Positions 45,688-54,935 of a stretch of DNA of 64,000 bases are shown here, in pieces (position 1 is the stretch's first letter; each line of letters begins with the position of its first letter). Under the pieces are notes generated by a model. It did no database searches. It worked only from the letters and a program-made list of their open reading frames with translations, and was not told where the DNA came from. This DNA is from Luidia sarsii (taxonomy: Eukaryota; Echinodermata; Asteroidea; Paxillosida; Luidiidae), in NCBI GenBank assembly GCA_949987565.1, contig OX465117.1, positions 2,584,214 through 2,648,213 of the forward strand, written 5' to 3'. The translations under genes were made by a program, and so were the position numbers.

Positions 45688-46080
45688 TCAGAAGATATTG
45701 AAATTGGTTGGGATATCCAGTGTATAAGCTCCTTGCATTACAACCTCATGGACATGACTAGCATTGACTACAACACTATCTGAGGAAACTCTAATACCTG
45801 TATTCGAAATTAAACACCCCGGAGTAAGTTCCATTTTGATTTTAAGTAAAATGGAAAGGTCAGATGTAACCAAACTATCCACAGGTAAAAAACCATTCGC
45901 AAATTCAATTTCTGTCTTTACAGCCGCACTAATGCCCGCCGACAATATGTGTCTCATATAATCAATGGCACTTCTTCGTGGAACAGTATAGCACATCTCA
46001 ATCCGAAGATGTTTTGAAGGAACTGTTAAGAGTAGCACTTGGCCACTACATCTCCCAGCAGCAGTGCAATTTAGTTCCTC
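45688..46080 (-). CDS. Probable exon or short gene fragment, unknown protein
   Basis: A minus frame of 130 codons, open just after a stop at 46081-46083 and ending TGA at 45690-45688. The peptide begins EELNCTAAGRCSGQVLLL and includes IEMCYTVPRRSAIDYM, SAGISAAVKTEIEFANGF and VSSDSVVVNASHVHEV. Composition is well balanced and many codons follow purine-any-pyrimidine order, as real coding DNA does. GTGCTAG before GAGGAA is a possible acceptor, with a weak pyrimidine tract. The TGA may be a true stop or intron read-through. N-x-S/T sites and three cysteines hint at an extracellular segment. I do not recognise the family. Confidence 0.45.
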   Translation of the reverse strand, partial: EELNCTAAGRCSGQVLLLTVPSKHLRIEMCYTVPRRSAIDYMRHILSAGISAAVKTEIEFANGFLPVDSLVTSDLSILLKIKMELTPGCLISNTGIRVSSDSVVVNASHVHEVVMQGAYTLDIPTNFNIF

Positions 46081-46696
46081 CTAGCACCGCTGTGAGTCTA
46101 GCTGCATGAGCTCACAGCTCGAATTTGGCCTCAACAAGAATAGAGCCGTCACAAAGCATAGAGGCAGTTCTTAATAATAGGTCAAGACAGCCACTTGTTA
46201 GCCCTTGTCCCGGGCTATTCCCTGTTTCACCCGGTGGTGATAACTATCTGAAACAGTATCTTGGACCCTGGCAGGCCTGTAATTACGAGACAGAGACAGA
46301 CTCCTGAACCAGCTGCAATACTGTGATTCAATTAGTACGATCCCTCCGAATCCAAGTACCAACCACTCAGCCTGTACGTCACTCAAATATTAAGGAAAAA
46401 CACAAAAATAGGTCAGAAATAATACAGAGCTCGCGCTATTAGAATTGCTTTTCAGAAAACGAAACCTTTCCACATTATTGGATGGAGAGCGACGTTTGAA
46501 GCCGTTTAAATCTAAGTTTTAGATTATCGTGGTTAAGTTTGGGATTTCAAGTTATGAGAAAAACACTTGAGATGGTTGGTGAGTGGCTCTGGTGAGTAGA
46601 GTAGAGGCTCTCTCAACTTGTCAGGTGGAGGGAAGAAGATCACCTTATTTGCCTCAGCCCTGGCTCCCGGACCTGATAGGGCTCATGAATAGGGCC
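46081..46696. other. Unique stretch
   Basis: Upstream (minus strand) of the exon candidate. No other exon is convincing. Confidence 0.35.
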
Positions 46697-46738
46697 ATTT
46701 CAACTACCCCCCTAAAACGCGATTATCTGGATCGCGAT

Positions 46739-47115
46739 TTAAAGCCCCTACACAACATTGGTAAGATCGAAAAACGGAAATGTTCACAGATTTACATGAA
46801 TCTCAGATTTACATGAAACTTATACAGTTTGAAGATGGTTATGGTAGAAACCTCGCACTGAAATATTTGTCTAAAATGCTGTATTTTGGGAGAAAAGAGA
46901 GAGAAATAGTTTACTTTTCACCCCAGATCTAAACGAGAATGCGTTGAATGCTGCATTTTCACTTAAAAATGAAGTGGTTTTTCACTATTTTCTCGAGACT
47001 CGGTTGGCGGATTGAGCTGAAATTGTCACAGGTGTGCTATTTCAAGCATATGTTGGGTCAGACAACGTATGGATGCTGTTCTTTTACCTCAACTAATGTT
47101 GTGTAATCCCTTTAA
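46739..47115 (+). repeat. Family C element, copy 5, nested in family G
   Basis: TTAA/AGCCCCTACACAACATTGG to TTGTGTAATCCCT/TTAA. A 12 bp duplication of CAGATTTACATGAA lies near 46786-46820. Confidence 0.85.
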
Positions 47116-47135
47116 TGCCATTAGTAGATACTGGT

Positions 47136-47335
47136 TCATCGCACACCAACCCTTTGTCTACCCACATCAGGTGACTGAATACAATTGGTAGACAGGCTCA
47201 TCACACACCAACCCTTTGTCTACCCACATCAGGTGACTGAATACAATTGGTAGACAGGGTCATCACACACCAACCCTTTGTCTACCCACATCAGGTGACT
47301 AAATACAATTGGTAGACAGGCTCATCACACACCAA
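47136..47335. repeat. 62 bp tandem repeat, 3.2 copies
   Basis: Units start TCATCRCACACCAACCCTTT at 47136, 47198, 47260 and (partial) 47322. The copies are almost identical, so the array is young. It lies inside the split family G element. Confidence 0.95.
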
Positions 47336-47712
47336 TATGATTCAAGCTCTACTTCTTTTGGTGTATATGGACACAATAAACTTTATTATTAGTGGGATTT
47401 TAATCGCAATTTAGACTCTACTAGACACAAGACTTTTTGTCAAAAAGTTGGGTTTTTCTGCCACACAGTGCGTATGGGAACACTCCGCAGAAATCGCACC
47501 ATTTTTTGTTAAATCCCACAATGCACCACTTGCGCTCTGACTGACAGACATTTCTCCCTGCATGGGCCACCCTCAAGAACACACCCACCATTTGACCAAA
47601 ATTGCTAACCACATTCGGCTCGCGATTTTTGGATGTGTGTGGACGTGAGCAAAAAAATCCAGTTTTTGAATCACGATTCAAATCACGATTATTTGCACAG
47701 TGGGAATATATC

Positions 47713-48210
47713 GCATTGAGCAATGGGTATGAATCATGTCAGACCACTGGGGATTGTACATACTGTAGGTCTTGTCACAGACCCTCAACTCTACACATGA
47801 CAAACGTGCATAGCACACTATCAAATGGGAATCCCATTTGTGGGAAACAATATTGCTTCTGACGACCCACCTCAAAATAGATCTGGGTGAATTTCACAAA
47901 GCCTTACGATACATGTTGTAACAACTTATAGCGGATTACCCAGTGTATGTTGCGATAGGTTGTATGGTTTCTGTGCATCACTCATCACCTTATAACTGAT
48001 CTTAGCAATGAGTTTGATTAATCAAACACAAGATTCTGACCCACTTGCTGAGTCTACGGTAAGTTCACAAACTTTTTAGATGATAAATAGTACAAAGCTG
48101 TATGGTATTTATATCAATAAGCCCAATTTGTATCACAATTTGAAAAGAAATAAACCCTAAAACAGGTTCCTAACCAGTCTGCATAAGACAAATTGAAAAA
48201 TAACAAAGAA
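47713..48210. other. Unique non-coding stretch
   Basis: Nothing recognised. Confidence 0.4.
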
Positions 48211-48212
48211 AA

Positions 48213-48300
48213 TGACTGGACCAGGCGTTGAACCCGAGACCTCTGGCTTAATGTAACAATGCCCCCACCCCAGCAAAAGACAGCCATCTGGGTAAGAACT
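48213..48300 (-). repeat. tRNA-derived SINE
   Basis: On the minus strand GAGGTCTCGGGTTCAACGCC (B box) and CTGGTCCAGTCATTTTC are clear. The A-box side is eroded. Confidence 0.65.
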
Positions 48301-48406
48301 TAGGAAGGCTGCCATCTTGATTGCGCATGTGGTTAGAACAGTCAACACTGCATATGAAGCAAGATGTCTTGGCTCATACTTTGGTTGATTGAAATCACAG
48401 TCTGCT

Positions 48407-49024
48407 TTAACCCTCAAAGAGTCGGTTATTTTGACCATCTCACAGCTGGGGGGGGGGGTACTAGGCCCCCCTCTCAGATCTTGGTCATTCAATGATGGAT
48501 TCAAATGATATTTGGCAGGGTAATAGAAAATAACATAATGAACATTTGTGTAAAATTTCATTTGAAAAAAAATAATGTTTTGTCTAATTGTAGCTCATTA
48601 ATTATTCGGGATTCCATTTTTTTTTTCATGTTTTCAGTGTTTTTTATTGAATTTCCCATGTTTTTATTAAATTTCCCATTTTTTTATTGAATTTCCATTT
48701 TTTTTATTGAATTTCCCATTTTTGTATTGAATTTCCCAATTTGCATGCATTTTACAATGGTAATGAAGCAAAACGAGCCAACAATTGCATACAGCAATAT
48801 AAATGAAGTCAATGCAAAAATTTCCGTCAAACTACACCATGGCCCTGAACAATTTTCATTGTCAGAGAACGACACATCAAATTTTAATAAAATTGGTGTC
48901 AAAATGTGCCTAATAAGATGGCCGAAAAAGTCATCAAGCATCAGCACGCTGAAAAAAATCACTGAGATGCTATGAAAAAAACACTACAATCTGCCCCCCC
49001 CCCCCCCGGATCTTTGAGGGTTAA
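48407..49024. repeat. piggyBac-like non-autonomous element
   Basis: TTAA is followed by CCCTCAAAGA at the left and preceded by TCTTTGAGGG at the right, a perfect 10 bp TIR starting CCC at a TTAA target, as in piggyBac elements. Subterminal G run (about 48449-48458) and C run (48994-49007) mirror each other. 618 bp with TTAA, no transposase frame. Confidence 0.8.
48640..48742. repeat. Tandem repeat of about 21 bp, five copies
   Basis: TTATTGAATTTCCCATTTTT recurs with variable T-run length. It lies within the piggyBac-like element. Confidence 0.85.
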
Positions 49025-49584
49025 ATAAAATCTACACTTTATGCACTCTTTTACTCTACACCTTAACAGAAACCAAACTCACTAACTTATTGATTAACAC
49101 ATATGGTAATTGTGCCTTTCATACATAAATGAAAGCTTGTCACTGAACTATTCATTGGTTGTTATGCACATAATTCTACCTCTGTCTGCTTGACTGGATA
49201 GCAAACATCTTGCTTGCACAAAACCAAAATGCATTCAGAACTGCAGTCATATTGCAAGTACAAGGCCAAACACATTAACAGCAGTCTACCAGTGGCAGTC
49301 ACTATGTATACATCGGATTCCTATGTCGGACATTATCAAGGCGAAAAGCTTTTAAGACAGTTGTGTTGTGTATATGTACGTCTGCATACAATTTCACCTT
49401 GTGAAGATGATGATGTACAGTATGAAGATAATCCTTACAACATAGCAAATAAAGCAAGCAAAAGTGGGTTTGCCTTCACAATATTGGTAACATCAAAAAA
49501 CAGTAAATATTCACAGACTTACAGGAGAAAATGTGGATGAAGCGTCTTCTTACTATTCAACCACAGTCTCAACATCCAGGAGGG
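49025..49584. other. Unique stretch with family C fragment
   Basis: A 108-codon plus frame (49214-49540) runs into a degenerate family C left end (CACAATATTGGTAACATC, 49477-49540), which argues against it being a gene. Confidence 0.4.
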
Positions 49585-49866
49585 TAATGACTAACACCAT
49601 GCAGCTTTCTGATAATCCTTCTTTTGTGTTCACTCCTCCACACTTCTCTCTTTGATCTTTCCCCCCTCTTCTCACTAATCCCTACCCTACTCCTTGCCCT
49701 TCCCTTTGATCTCTCCCTACCAGCTTTACTCTTTGTCCTTTGTTTCTCATCCGTGTCCTATTCACTATCTTCCCCCTTCCTTCTTGTATCTCTTTTGTCC
49801 TTGTCACTCTTCCTTTGAGAAAGGTCCTGCTAGGATCGAAACATCAGGCCTACTAAATTTTGAGAC
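49585..49866 (+). repeat. Family A long form with pyrimidine arm
   Basis: About 210 bp of C/T-rich DNA (CTCTCTTTGATCTTTCCC onward) ends TTTTGTCCTTGTCACTC, followed by TTCCTTTGAGAAAGGTCC and the right arm ending CTACTAAATTTTGAGA. It abuts a 5'-truncated family C copy. Confidence 0.8.
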
Positions 49867-49867
49867 T

Positions 49868-50157
49868 CAGTTTGAAGATGGTTATGGTAGAAACCTCGCA
49901 CTAAAATATTTCTGCCTAAAATGCTGTATTTTTTTTAGAAAAGAGAAAAAGCAATCGTTACGTTCGGAAAAATTCTCTGCATGCTGCATTTTCGCGAAAC
50001 AAATGAAGTTGTTTTTCACTATTTTCTCAAGACTCGGTTGGCGGATTGAGCTAAAATTTTCACAGGTGTGCTATTTCATGCATATGTTGGATCAGACAAT
50101 GTATGGATGCTATTCTTTGACCTCGACCAATGTTGTGTACTTGTGTTATCCCTTTAA
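49868..50157 (+). repeat. Family C, 5'-truncated
   Basis: Starts at CAGTTTGAAGATGGTTATGG and ends TTATCCCT/TTAA. The first roughly 75 bp of the family are missing. Confidence 0.8.
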
Positions 50158-50257
50158 ATGACCTTATAAATTTATTTAACATCAGAAACTGCAATTCACA
50201 TTAATCTTATGGATTTAGATGATTATACCCACAGCTACAGAGTATACAGAGCTTTCT

Positions 50258-50330
50258 TATTGTCTTTTCTATTGTCTTTTTCTATTGTCTTTTTCTATTG
50301 TCTTTTTCTATTGTCTTTTTCTATTGTCTT
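50258..50330. repeat. 13 bp tandem repeat
   Basis: Unit TATTGTCTTTTTC repeated about 5.5 times with few changes. Confidence 0.95.
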
Positions 50331-50484
50331 ATCACTGTCCCCCAAAAAGCAATTCACATTCCACTAAAATTTAATATACCGGATAGTCAAATACATCTAT
50401 CCATGTGGAAAATGCGCCTGGATTTGGTTACAGAAAATTGGGGTTGTTACTTATCATCCTCGCTGATTTGGAACCCAAGAATTG

Positions 50485-50783
50485 TTGTGGTCGTGACCGT
50501 TGAAGTGTGGAGGATCTTTCCCGCCCAGCCTGACTACTGAAGCACGACGTGAGGTGGGAAATCACTGGGCCGTGTCAGTAGAGGACTGGGTGCCGTGGTT
50601 GAAGGACGTCGGAGGTGTAGACTGGTTGGTGGTGTTGTCCTTGGGTATAGAGGACCCATCAGACAGTAGAGGTCGCCAAATGTCACTGATGTGGACACCG
50701 ATGTCTTGAGGCGGGAAAGATCCTCCACACTTAAACGGTCACGACCACAACTTTTGGCGGGAAGGTTTCTCCACACTTCACCG
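50485..50783. repeat. Family K element with 41 bp TIRs
   Basis: TTGTGGTCGTGACCGTTGAA at 50485 and its inverted partner ending CGGTCACGACCACAA at 50750 pair over about 41 bp with few mismatches. A third copy of the GGCGGGAA...CTCCACACTTCA block follows at about 50756-50783. The total is about 266 bp plus this repeat. Confidence 0.85.
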
Positions 50784-50784
50784 C

Positions 50785-50890
50785 TCCTCCAAGCCATACA
50801 AAACCCCTGATGATAGTTGGAATCCAGCAGTCTCCTGAAGACGAGCAGAGAACACACCGCTCGAAATGTTGAGTCACCGGCTCTTTTTTT
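50785..50890 (+). repeat. Family H core fragment
   Basis: AATCCAGCAGTCTCCTGAAG to GAGTCACCGGCTCTTTT, the same order as 33690-33785. Confidence 0.7.
50831..50876 (+). ncRNA. Hammerhead-like motif in family H
   Basis: CTC-CTGAAGA (50832-50841) fits CUGANGA. A perfect GAGC/GCTC stem II with a 12 nt loop follows, then GAAATGTT-GAG (50863-50873). CTC and GAG can pair as stem I. The cleavage triplet is GTT, also of NUH type. Stem III is only about two base pairs, as in the dimer-type variants of Penelope-like elements. Activity is inferred only. Confidence 0.45.
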
Positions 50891-51718
50891 TTTAATCTGT
50901 CAATTTTACTTTCCTTTGTTTGTTTTCAAAAATGATTGGATTTCATGTTTTCCAATAAGCTTTATAATGAATTATTATAGAACAAAACACATGTGTATAC
51001 ATGTACAAGACCTTTATCAATGTTTATTTCACAGTTAATTCAGTTGGTTTGCAGTTAACCATTGACTTCAACTGATATACAAACATCCTCCTTGATATTG
51101 TCAGTGGTAATAAGATCACATTATTTCAAGTCGAAGTTCACAGATAAAAATGCCAATTTGACGGTAGGCCTACTTGGCGCATTGCCAAGATGTCGCAATA
51201 CAATAGAGTGAAATACCCCCTGAGTAACTTAGTCTTAGACCGGCTGTTTAAATATTTACTTTTGAAATTGCCGTAAAGCTCTTTGATAATTAAAAAAATA
51301 CGAGGCAATGCGTTCCTCCTGTATTGCTGGGTTAATTGAGTCGATTGAGTTTGGGTTCAATGGTATACTGATGAAAAATCCTTTCAATCCCATCTCAATT
51401 GTCAGAGTGTCTTTAGCGTTAGGGACGTCCACTAATAATGCAATCCTTTGAGATGTGAGCCCTAGTTAACCCTTGGCAAAAATACTAGTTCCTACTTTGC
51501 ATCGGCACAAAAATCACCCATTTCCATATGCTGGGTAGCAGCCATTAAAATGTTGCCAATCTTCAGATCAAGCTCTCAGTCGGATTGATGTTTAAACCCT
51601 TGGCAAACTAGAGGTGAAATGACCCACGCAGAATGCCTTTCCATATTCCTGGATATTCAAAGTGCATTCTGAATATTCTGATTGTATATTTCATAACAGC
51701 ATTCTTAGACCGTGTCCG
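50891..51718. other. Unique non-coding stretch
   Basis: Nothing recognised. Confidence 0.4.
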
Positions 51719-51925
51719 GAAAAAACTTTTCAGACATAGAGGGCAGTATTTGTAATTAAGGAAGTCTTTGTTTCAATGATATTTCCACAGAGCAATTGTC
51801 GGAAAATCATCAAATTTCCTCTTTTCTCGAAAAACGCAACCACTGCAAACATTCTGATGAGTAAGTTATTTCTCAAATTCAGAATGTCCAGAAATTGTTC
51901 ACTTTGCAAATGGTGTACCCTCCCT
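51719..51925 (-). repeat. Family L element, partial
   Basis: From ACATAGAGGGCAGTATTTG to GCAAATGGTGTACCCTCCCT it matches the reverse complement of 63564-63770. Confidence 0.75.
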
Positions 51926-52184
51926 CTAAGTTTTAGTTTAGCAAAATTTTCTGAACTATTTTAGTTCACCAAGTAATACAAAAACCAAAAAGCCCAAGCC
52001 TGAGTTTTCTGATCCTACATGTGGCTATACCCTTCTCGAAGGTAGAGGGCTTGCCAACTACAGTGTACTAACTGGAGATATATAACAGGACCGACATATG
52101 ACGCTCAACCACCGTCGTTGAGCCATGCTGGTACCCCGTAAATTGTGTGGGGACTATCCAAGGACGTGTTTTGTAAACCAGCAT

Positions 52185-52333
52185 AGGTTAGGCTTAGGGC
52201 GCTACAGTTAGAGTTATGGTTACGGTTAAAGTTACAGTTCGGGTTGGGTTAGCGTTACTGATAGAATAAGGATTAGGGTTAGGTTCAGGATTAGGGTTGT
52301 TAGGGTTAGGATTAGGATAAGGGTTAGGGTTGT
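52185..52333. repeat. Degenerate telomere-like TTAGGG tract
   Basis: Many GGTTA, GGATTAGGGTTAGG and TTAGGGTTAGGATTAGG blocks, best at 52270-52333. Degenerate, so an old interstitial tract or a look-alike microsatellite. Confidence 0.75.
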
Positions 52334-52356
52334 ATTGTGCTTGTTCCTGTAACTAC

Positions 52357-52391
52357 CTGAGAAATGAATGAATTAATGAATGAATGAATGG
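52357..52391. repeat. GAAT tetranucleotide repeat
   Basis: About eight units of AATG/GAAT with one variant, just beyond the telomere-like tract. Confidence 0.9.
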
Positions 52392-52529
52392 GGGAGGCCT
52401 CAGCAAAACCTGGCTTCGCACATGCGCACTTATAGCTTAGCCACGGTGGTTAAGTGTCATACATCGTGTCGCTTATATGCCTCACTTAGGCCTACTGCCT
52501 AAGACTTAGTGACCAAGGTTGTACAAAAA

Positions 52530-52612
52530 TAGCAGGACCTTCCAGTCTTTGAGAAAGGTCCTGCTATGAAATACCATACCCTCAACTTTTGTGAGATTTC
52601 TCAGTAATTTCT
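52530..52612 (+). repeat. Family A short hairpin
   Basis: TAGCAGGACCTTCCAGTC pairs with TTTGAGAAAGGTCCTGCTA. The right arm has lost the GAAACGTC box. Confidence 0.65.
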
Positions 52613-52819
52613 TCTGGAGTCTGTTACTTCTAACCTCCTGCCAAAGGTTAAAAATAATGTTGTATGTTTCTATCTTGGCAGAATCTTTCTAAAAAGCAAA
52701 AGTCTAAGTTCATCCATGGCAGATTACAGAAAAATTAAAACTTTACTGTAATATCATTCTTATTAATGTAGAATGAGTGTGCTATCCAATCAAATATTGA
52801 TGGATTACTCAGTGTTGTA

Positions 52820-52979
52820 CAGTGGAATCCATGAAAATAGTTCAGTATAGTGATCGTTCGTTATAGCGGTTGTAGCCCACATATTGTGTACCCGGTACAC
52901 AAAACTCGGAAGCCAAAGGGTATGTTCGTTATAGCCGCATGTTCGGTATATCGGCGTTCGTTATAGCGACCTTCCACTG
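52820..52979. repeat. pogo/Tigger-like MITE
   Basis: 160 bp with ends CAGTGGAA and TTCCACTG, TA on both sides, and internal GTTCGTTATAGCG repeats. CAGTGGAA ends with a TA target and 'TTATA..CG' subterminal repeats are usual for pogo-type elements. Confidence 0.75.
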
Positions 52980-53947
52980 TAAACGAAACTACATTTCGAT
53001 GCCTATGCTTCAAATGCTATCCCTCTTCAATTCTGTGAGGCAGGACAGATCTGCACTGCCTCAGATATGTAATGCATATATGCACAGTGTATGTTATATG
53101 TAGAAATTATCAGTGTGCTTCACTGCACTTCAAATGGCAAACACTATTACTATAGGTACCAACGGAAATTCCAATGCATGTACGGTATAGACCTATTCAA
53201 GGTTACATGAGTGTAGATGCTGAAGCACTCAGCACTTCCCATTCAGATTTTTGCGGACAGCCTATATAGTAGCGTTGTATTAAATTTAGATTTGGCAGGC
53301 TGTTAATAAAAGTGACATGACATGAAAGCATGCTCTAGACCTACAATATGTACCGGTACACTGTACCTTTTGCTAGCATTGCAAAACCATAACACATTTC
53401 AGTTTCAAATTTCCATGCATCAACTTTGGTACCTGCCAATGCTACTGACATTAACCTCTTTAGGGAAGAAAAATTTCCCATCACAAACAAGGGACAAATT
53501 AAATCTGCAAACCAGGACATTCCTATAATATAGCCTTCGAATGTTCACTAACATAAGCTGGAGCAAAAGGCAGCATTATATGTGAACCAACTGTAGTCAC
53601 TTAAGAGGTTCTGGTAGACTGGCAGAATGTCAAGGGAGAAGCAATTCAATTATGCCTTTGTCCTGCGAATCCTTCCTAAAGCTTTACAGATCCATAGCAA
53701 ATAACCATTCATGGCCGGATCCATACAAGACAAAGGCCAAGAACACAAAGTGTATCTTCACCTTCAATGCATTGTCTGCCTGAAAGGGATTTGACTATTG
53801 TACATACATCCCAAGAGAAAAATCTGAAATCCTCGCGATGAACACGTCCTAGTAAATCCGACATGAAAACCAGTGTGGACCGTAGTAAGATATGACAGCT
53901 ACTATGACATTTAGATATAAACATACACGTATGCCATCTCGTATGAA
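52980..53947. other. Unique non-coding stretch
   Basis: No repeat or supported exon. A 132-codon minus frame (53709-54107) runs through transposon sequence and is not called. Confidence 0.4.
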
Positions 53948-53982
53948 TGATACAAAAATATTGCAAACTGCTCACTGACTTA

Positions 53983-54302
53983 AGCAGTGTTTCCACTGGA
54001 CTTAAAGCCCCTGCACAACATTGGTAAGATCGAAAAATGGAAATGTTCACAGATTTACATGAAACTAATAATACTGTTTGAAGATGATTATTGTAGAAAA
54101 CTCGCACTTAAATATTTCTGCCGAAAATGCTGTATTTTTGGAGAAAAGAGTAAAGAAATAATTTATGTCTGACCCCTAGATCTAAACAATTTTTCAGAAC
54201 AACACGTTGAATGCTGCATTTTCTCGAAACAAATGAAGAGTTTATCTTTATTTTCTTGAGACTCATTTTAACCAAAATATTAAGTCCAGTGTGAACGCAA
54301 CT
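53983..54302 (+). repeat. Family E element nested in A, 3 bp TSD TTA
   Basis: AGCAGTGTTTCCACTGGACT at the left and AAGTCCAGTGTGAACGCAACT at the right. TTA is duplicated at 53980-53982 and 54303-54305. Confidence 0.8.
54002..54264 (+). repeat. Family C, 3'-truncated, nested in family E
   Basis: TTAA/AGCCCCTGCACAACATTGG on the left. The copy stops at TTTCTTGAGACTC, about 100 bp before the usual right end. Confidence 0.8.
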
Positions 54303-54370
54303 TTAGGCCTACATGTTAATGATAAAACTGCAAGTCTTCAGAGCTTGACATTTTGATCCAAGCATAGTTC

Positions 54371-54744
54371 CTACATAGCATCACAATTTAAAAAAATAAG
54401 AACTCAATATATGTGTGTGTGCATCAGCCTGAAGTAATTTAACATTCCTGATTCTAACCTAGTTCCATTAGTATTGTACACCCATGAATGCCACTCAATG
54501 CCTAGGCTTATCGTACATACAGACATTTTGTTCAATCCAGATAAAAGGGAAATTAAGTTACCACCAGTTTCTAATTTGATGGAAGTAATTGGTAAAAGCT
54601 ATTTCAGGAAACATTTCTGCATAAAGGTGGATTAGGCTGCATTATGTTGCCATCCTAGCAGAACCTTTCTCAAAGGCTGCCTCTAGAATGTAGGACATTT
54701 GTGTTTTGATCTAGTAAGTAGCCTAAGTAATTTGCAAATTGCAA
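54371..54744. other. Mostly unique, weak family A fragment
   Basis: CATCCTAGCAGAACCTTTC and CAAAGGCTGCC at about 54651-54685 are the only repeat trace. Confidence 0.4.
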
Positions 54745-54935
54745 GCCTTTTTATGTGACTTTCAGGAAACCTTTCCAAATTATTGACTGGACCGGGACTT
54801 GAACTCGAGACCTCTGGATTAACGTACCAGCACTCTCCCATCTGAGCTATCCAGCCCTTAGATGGTGACCTTCCCAACCTTCTTAACCTGGGTCTGGTGG
54901 GGGTGCCAGTCAGAGGCAATTCAAACATTAAAGGG
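54745..54935 (-). repeat. tRNA-derived SINE, best copy
   Basis: On the minus strand a full cloverleaf can be drawn from about 54858 to 54783. Acceptor arms GGCTGGA/TCCAGTC pair over 7 bp (one G-T), A box TAGCTCAGATGGGAGAG, an anticodon loop ACGTTAA and B box CGAGTTCAAGTCCCGG. The head resembles tRNA-Lys in its first half, but stems are imperfect and copies occur in several places, so it is a SINE head and not a functional tRNA gene. Confidence 0.75.

Larger units (their letters stand above)
46697..47712 (-). repeat. Family G element, copy 3, split by two inserts
   Basis: The left end AGGGCCATTTCAACTAC and ATCTGGATCGCGATT stop at 46738. G sequence resumes at about 47366 (GGACACAATAAAC, TTATTAGTGGGATTTTAATC) and runs to ATTTGCACAGTGGGAA. 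Between lie a family C element and a 62 bp tandem array. Confidence 0.75.
53948..54370 (+). repeat. Family A copy split by E, itself split by C
   Basis: The A left arm (ATACAAAAATATTGCAAACTG) ends at 53982. A resumes at about 54303 and runs through AACTGCAAGTCTTCAGAGC and TTGACATTTTGATCCAAGC. Confidence 0.7.

Noticed and set aside
47136..47335. CRISPR-like or regulatory array
   Set aside because: The whole 62 bp unit repeats, with no unique spacers. An ordinary tandem duplication.
48157..48561. 134-codon minus frame
   Set aside because: It crosses from a SINE into the piggyBac-like element, so it is a chance fusion frame.
49214..49540. 108-codon plus frame
   Set aside because: Its last third is a degenerate family C end.
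49694..50161. 155-codon plus frame
   Set aside because: Made of a pyrimidine arm, family A and family C in succession.
53709..54107. 132-codon minus frame
   Set aside because: It begins inside a family C insertion nested in E and A, so it cannot be an intact gene. The rest has no recognisable features.
54783..54858. Functional tRNA gene
   Set aside because: A cloverleaf can be drawn, but the T and anticodon stems are mismatched and similar heads recur at many sites with a SINE tail and lead.
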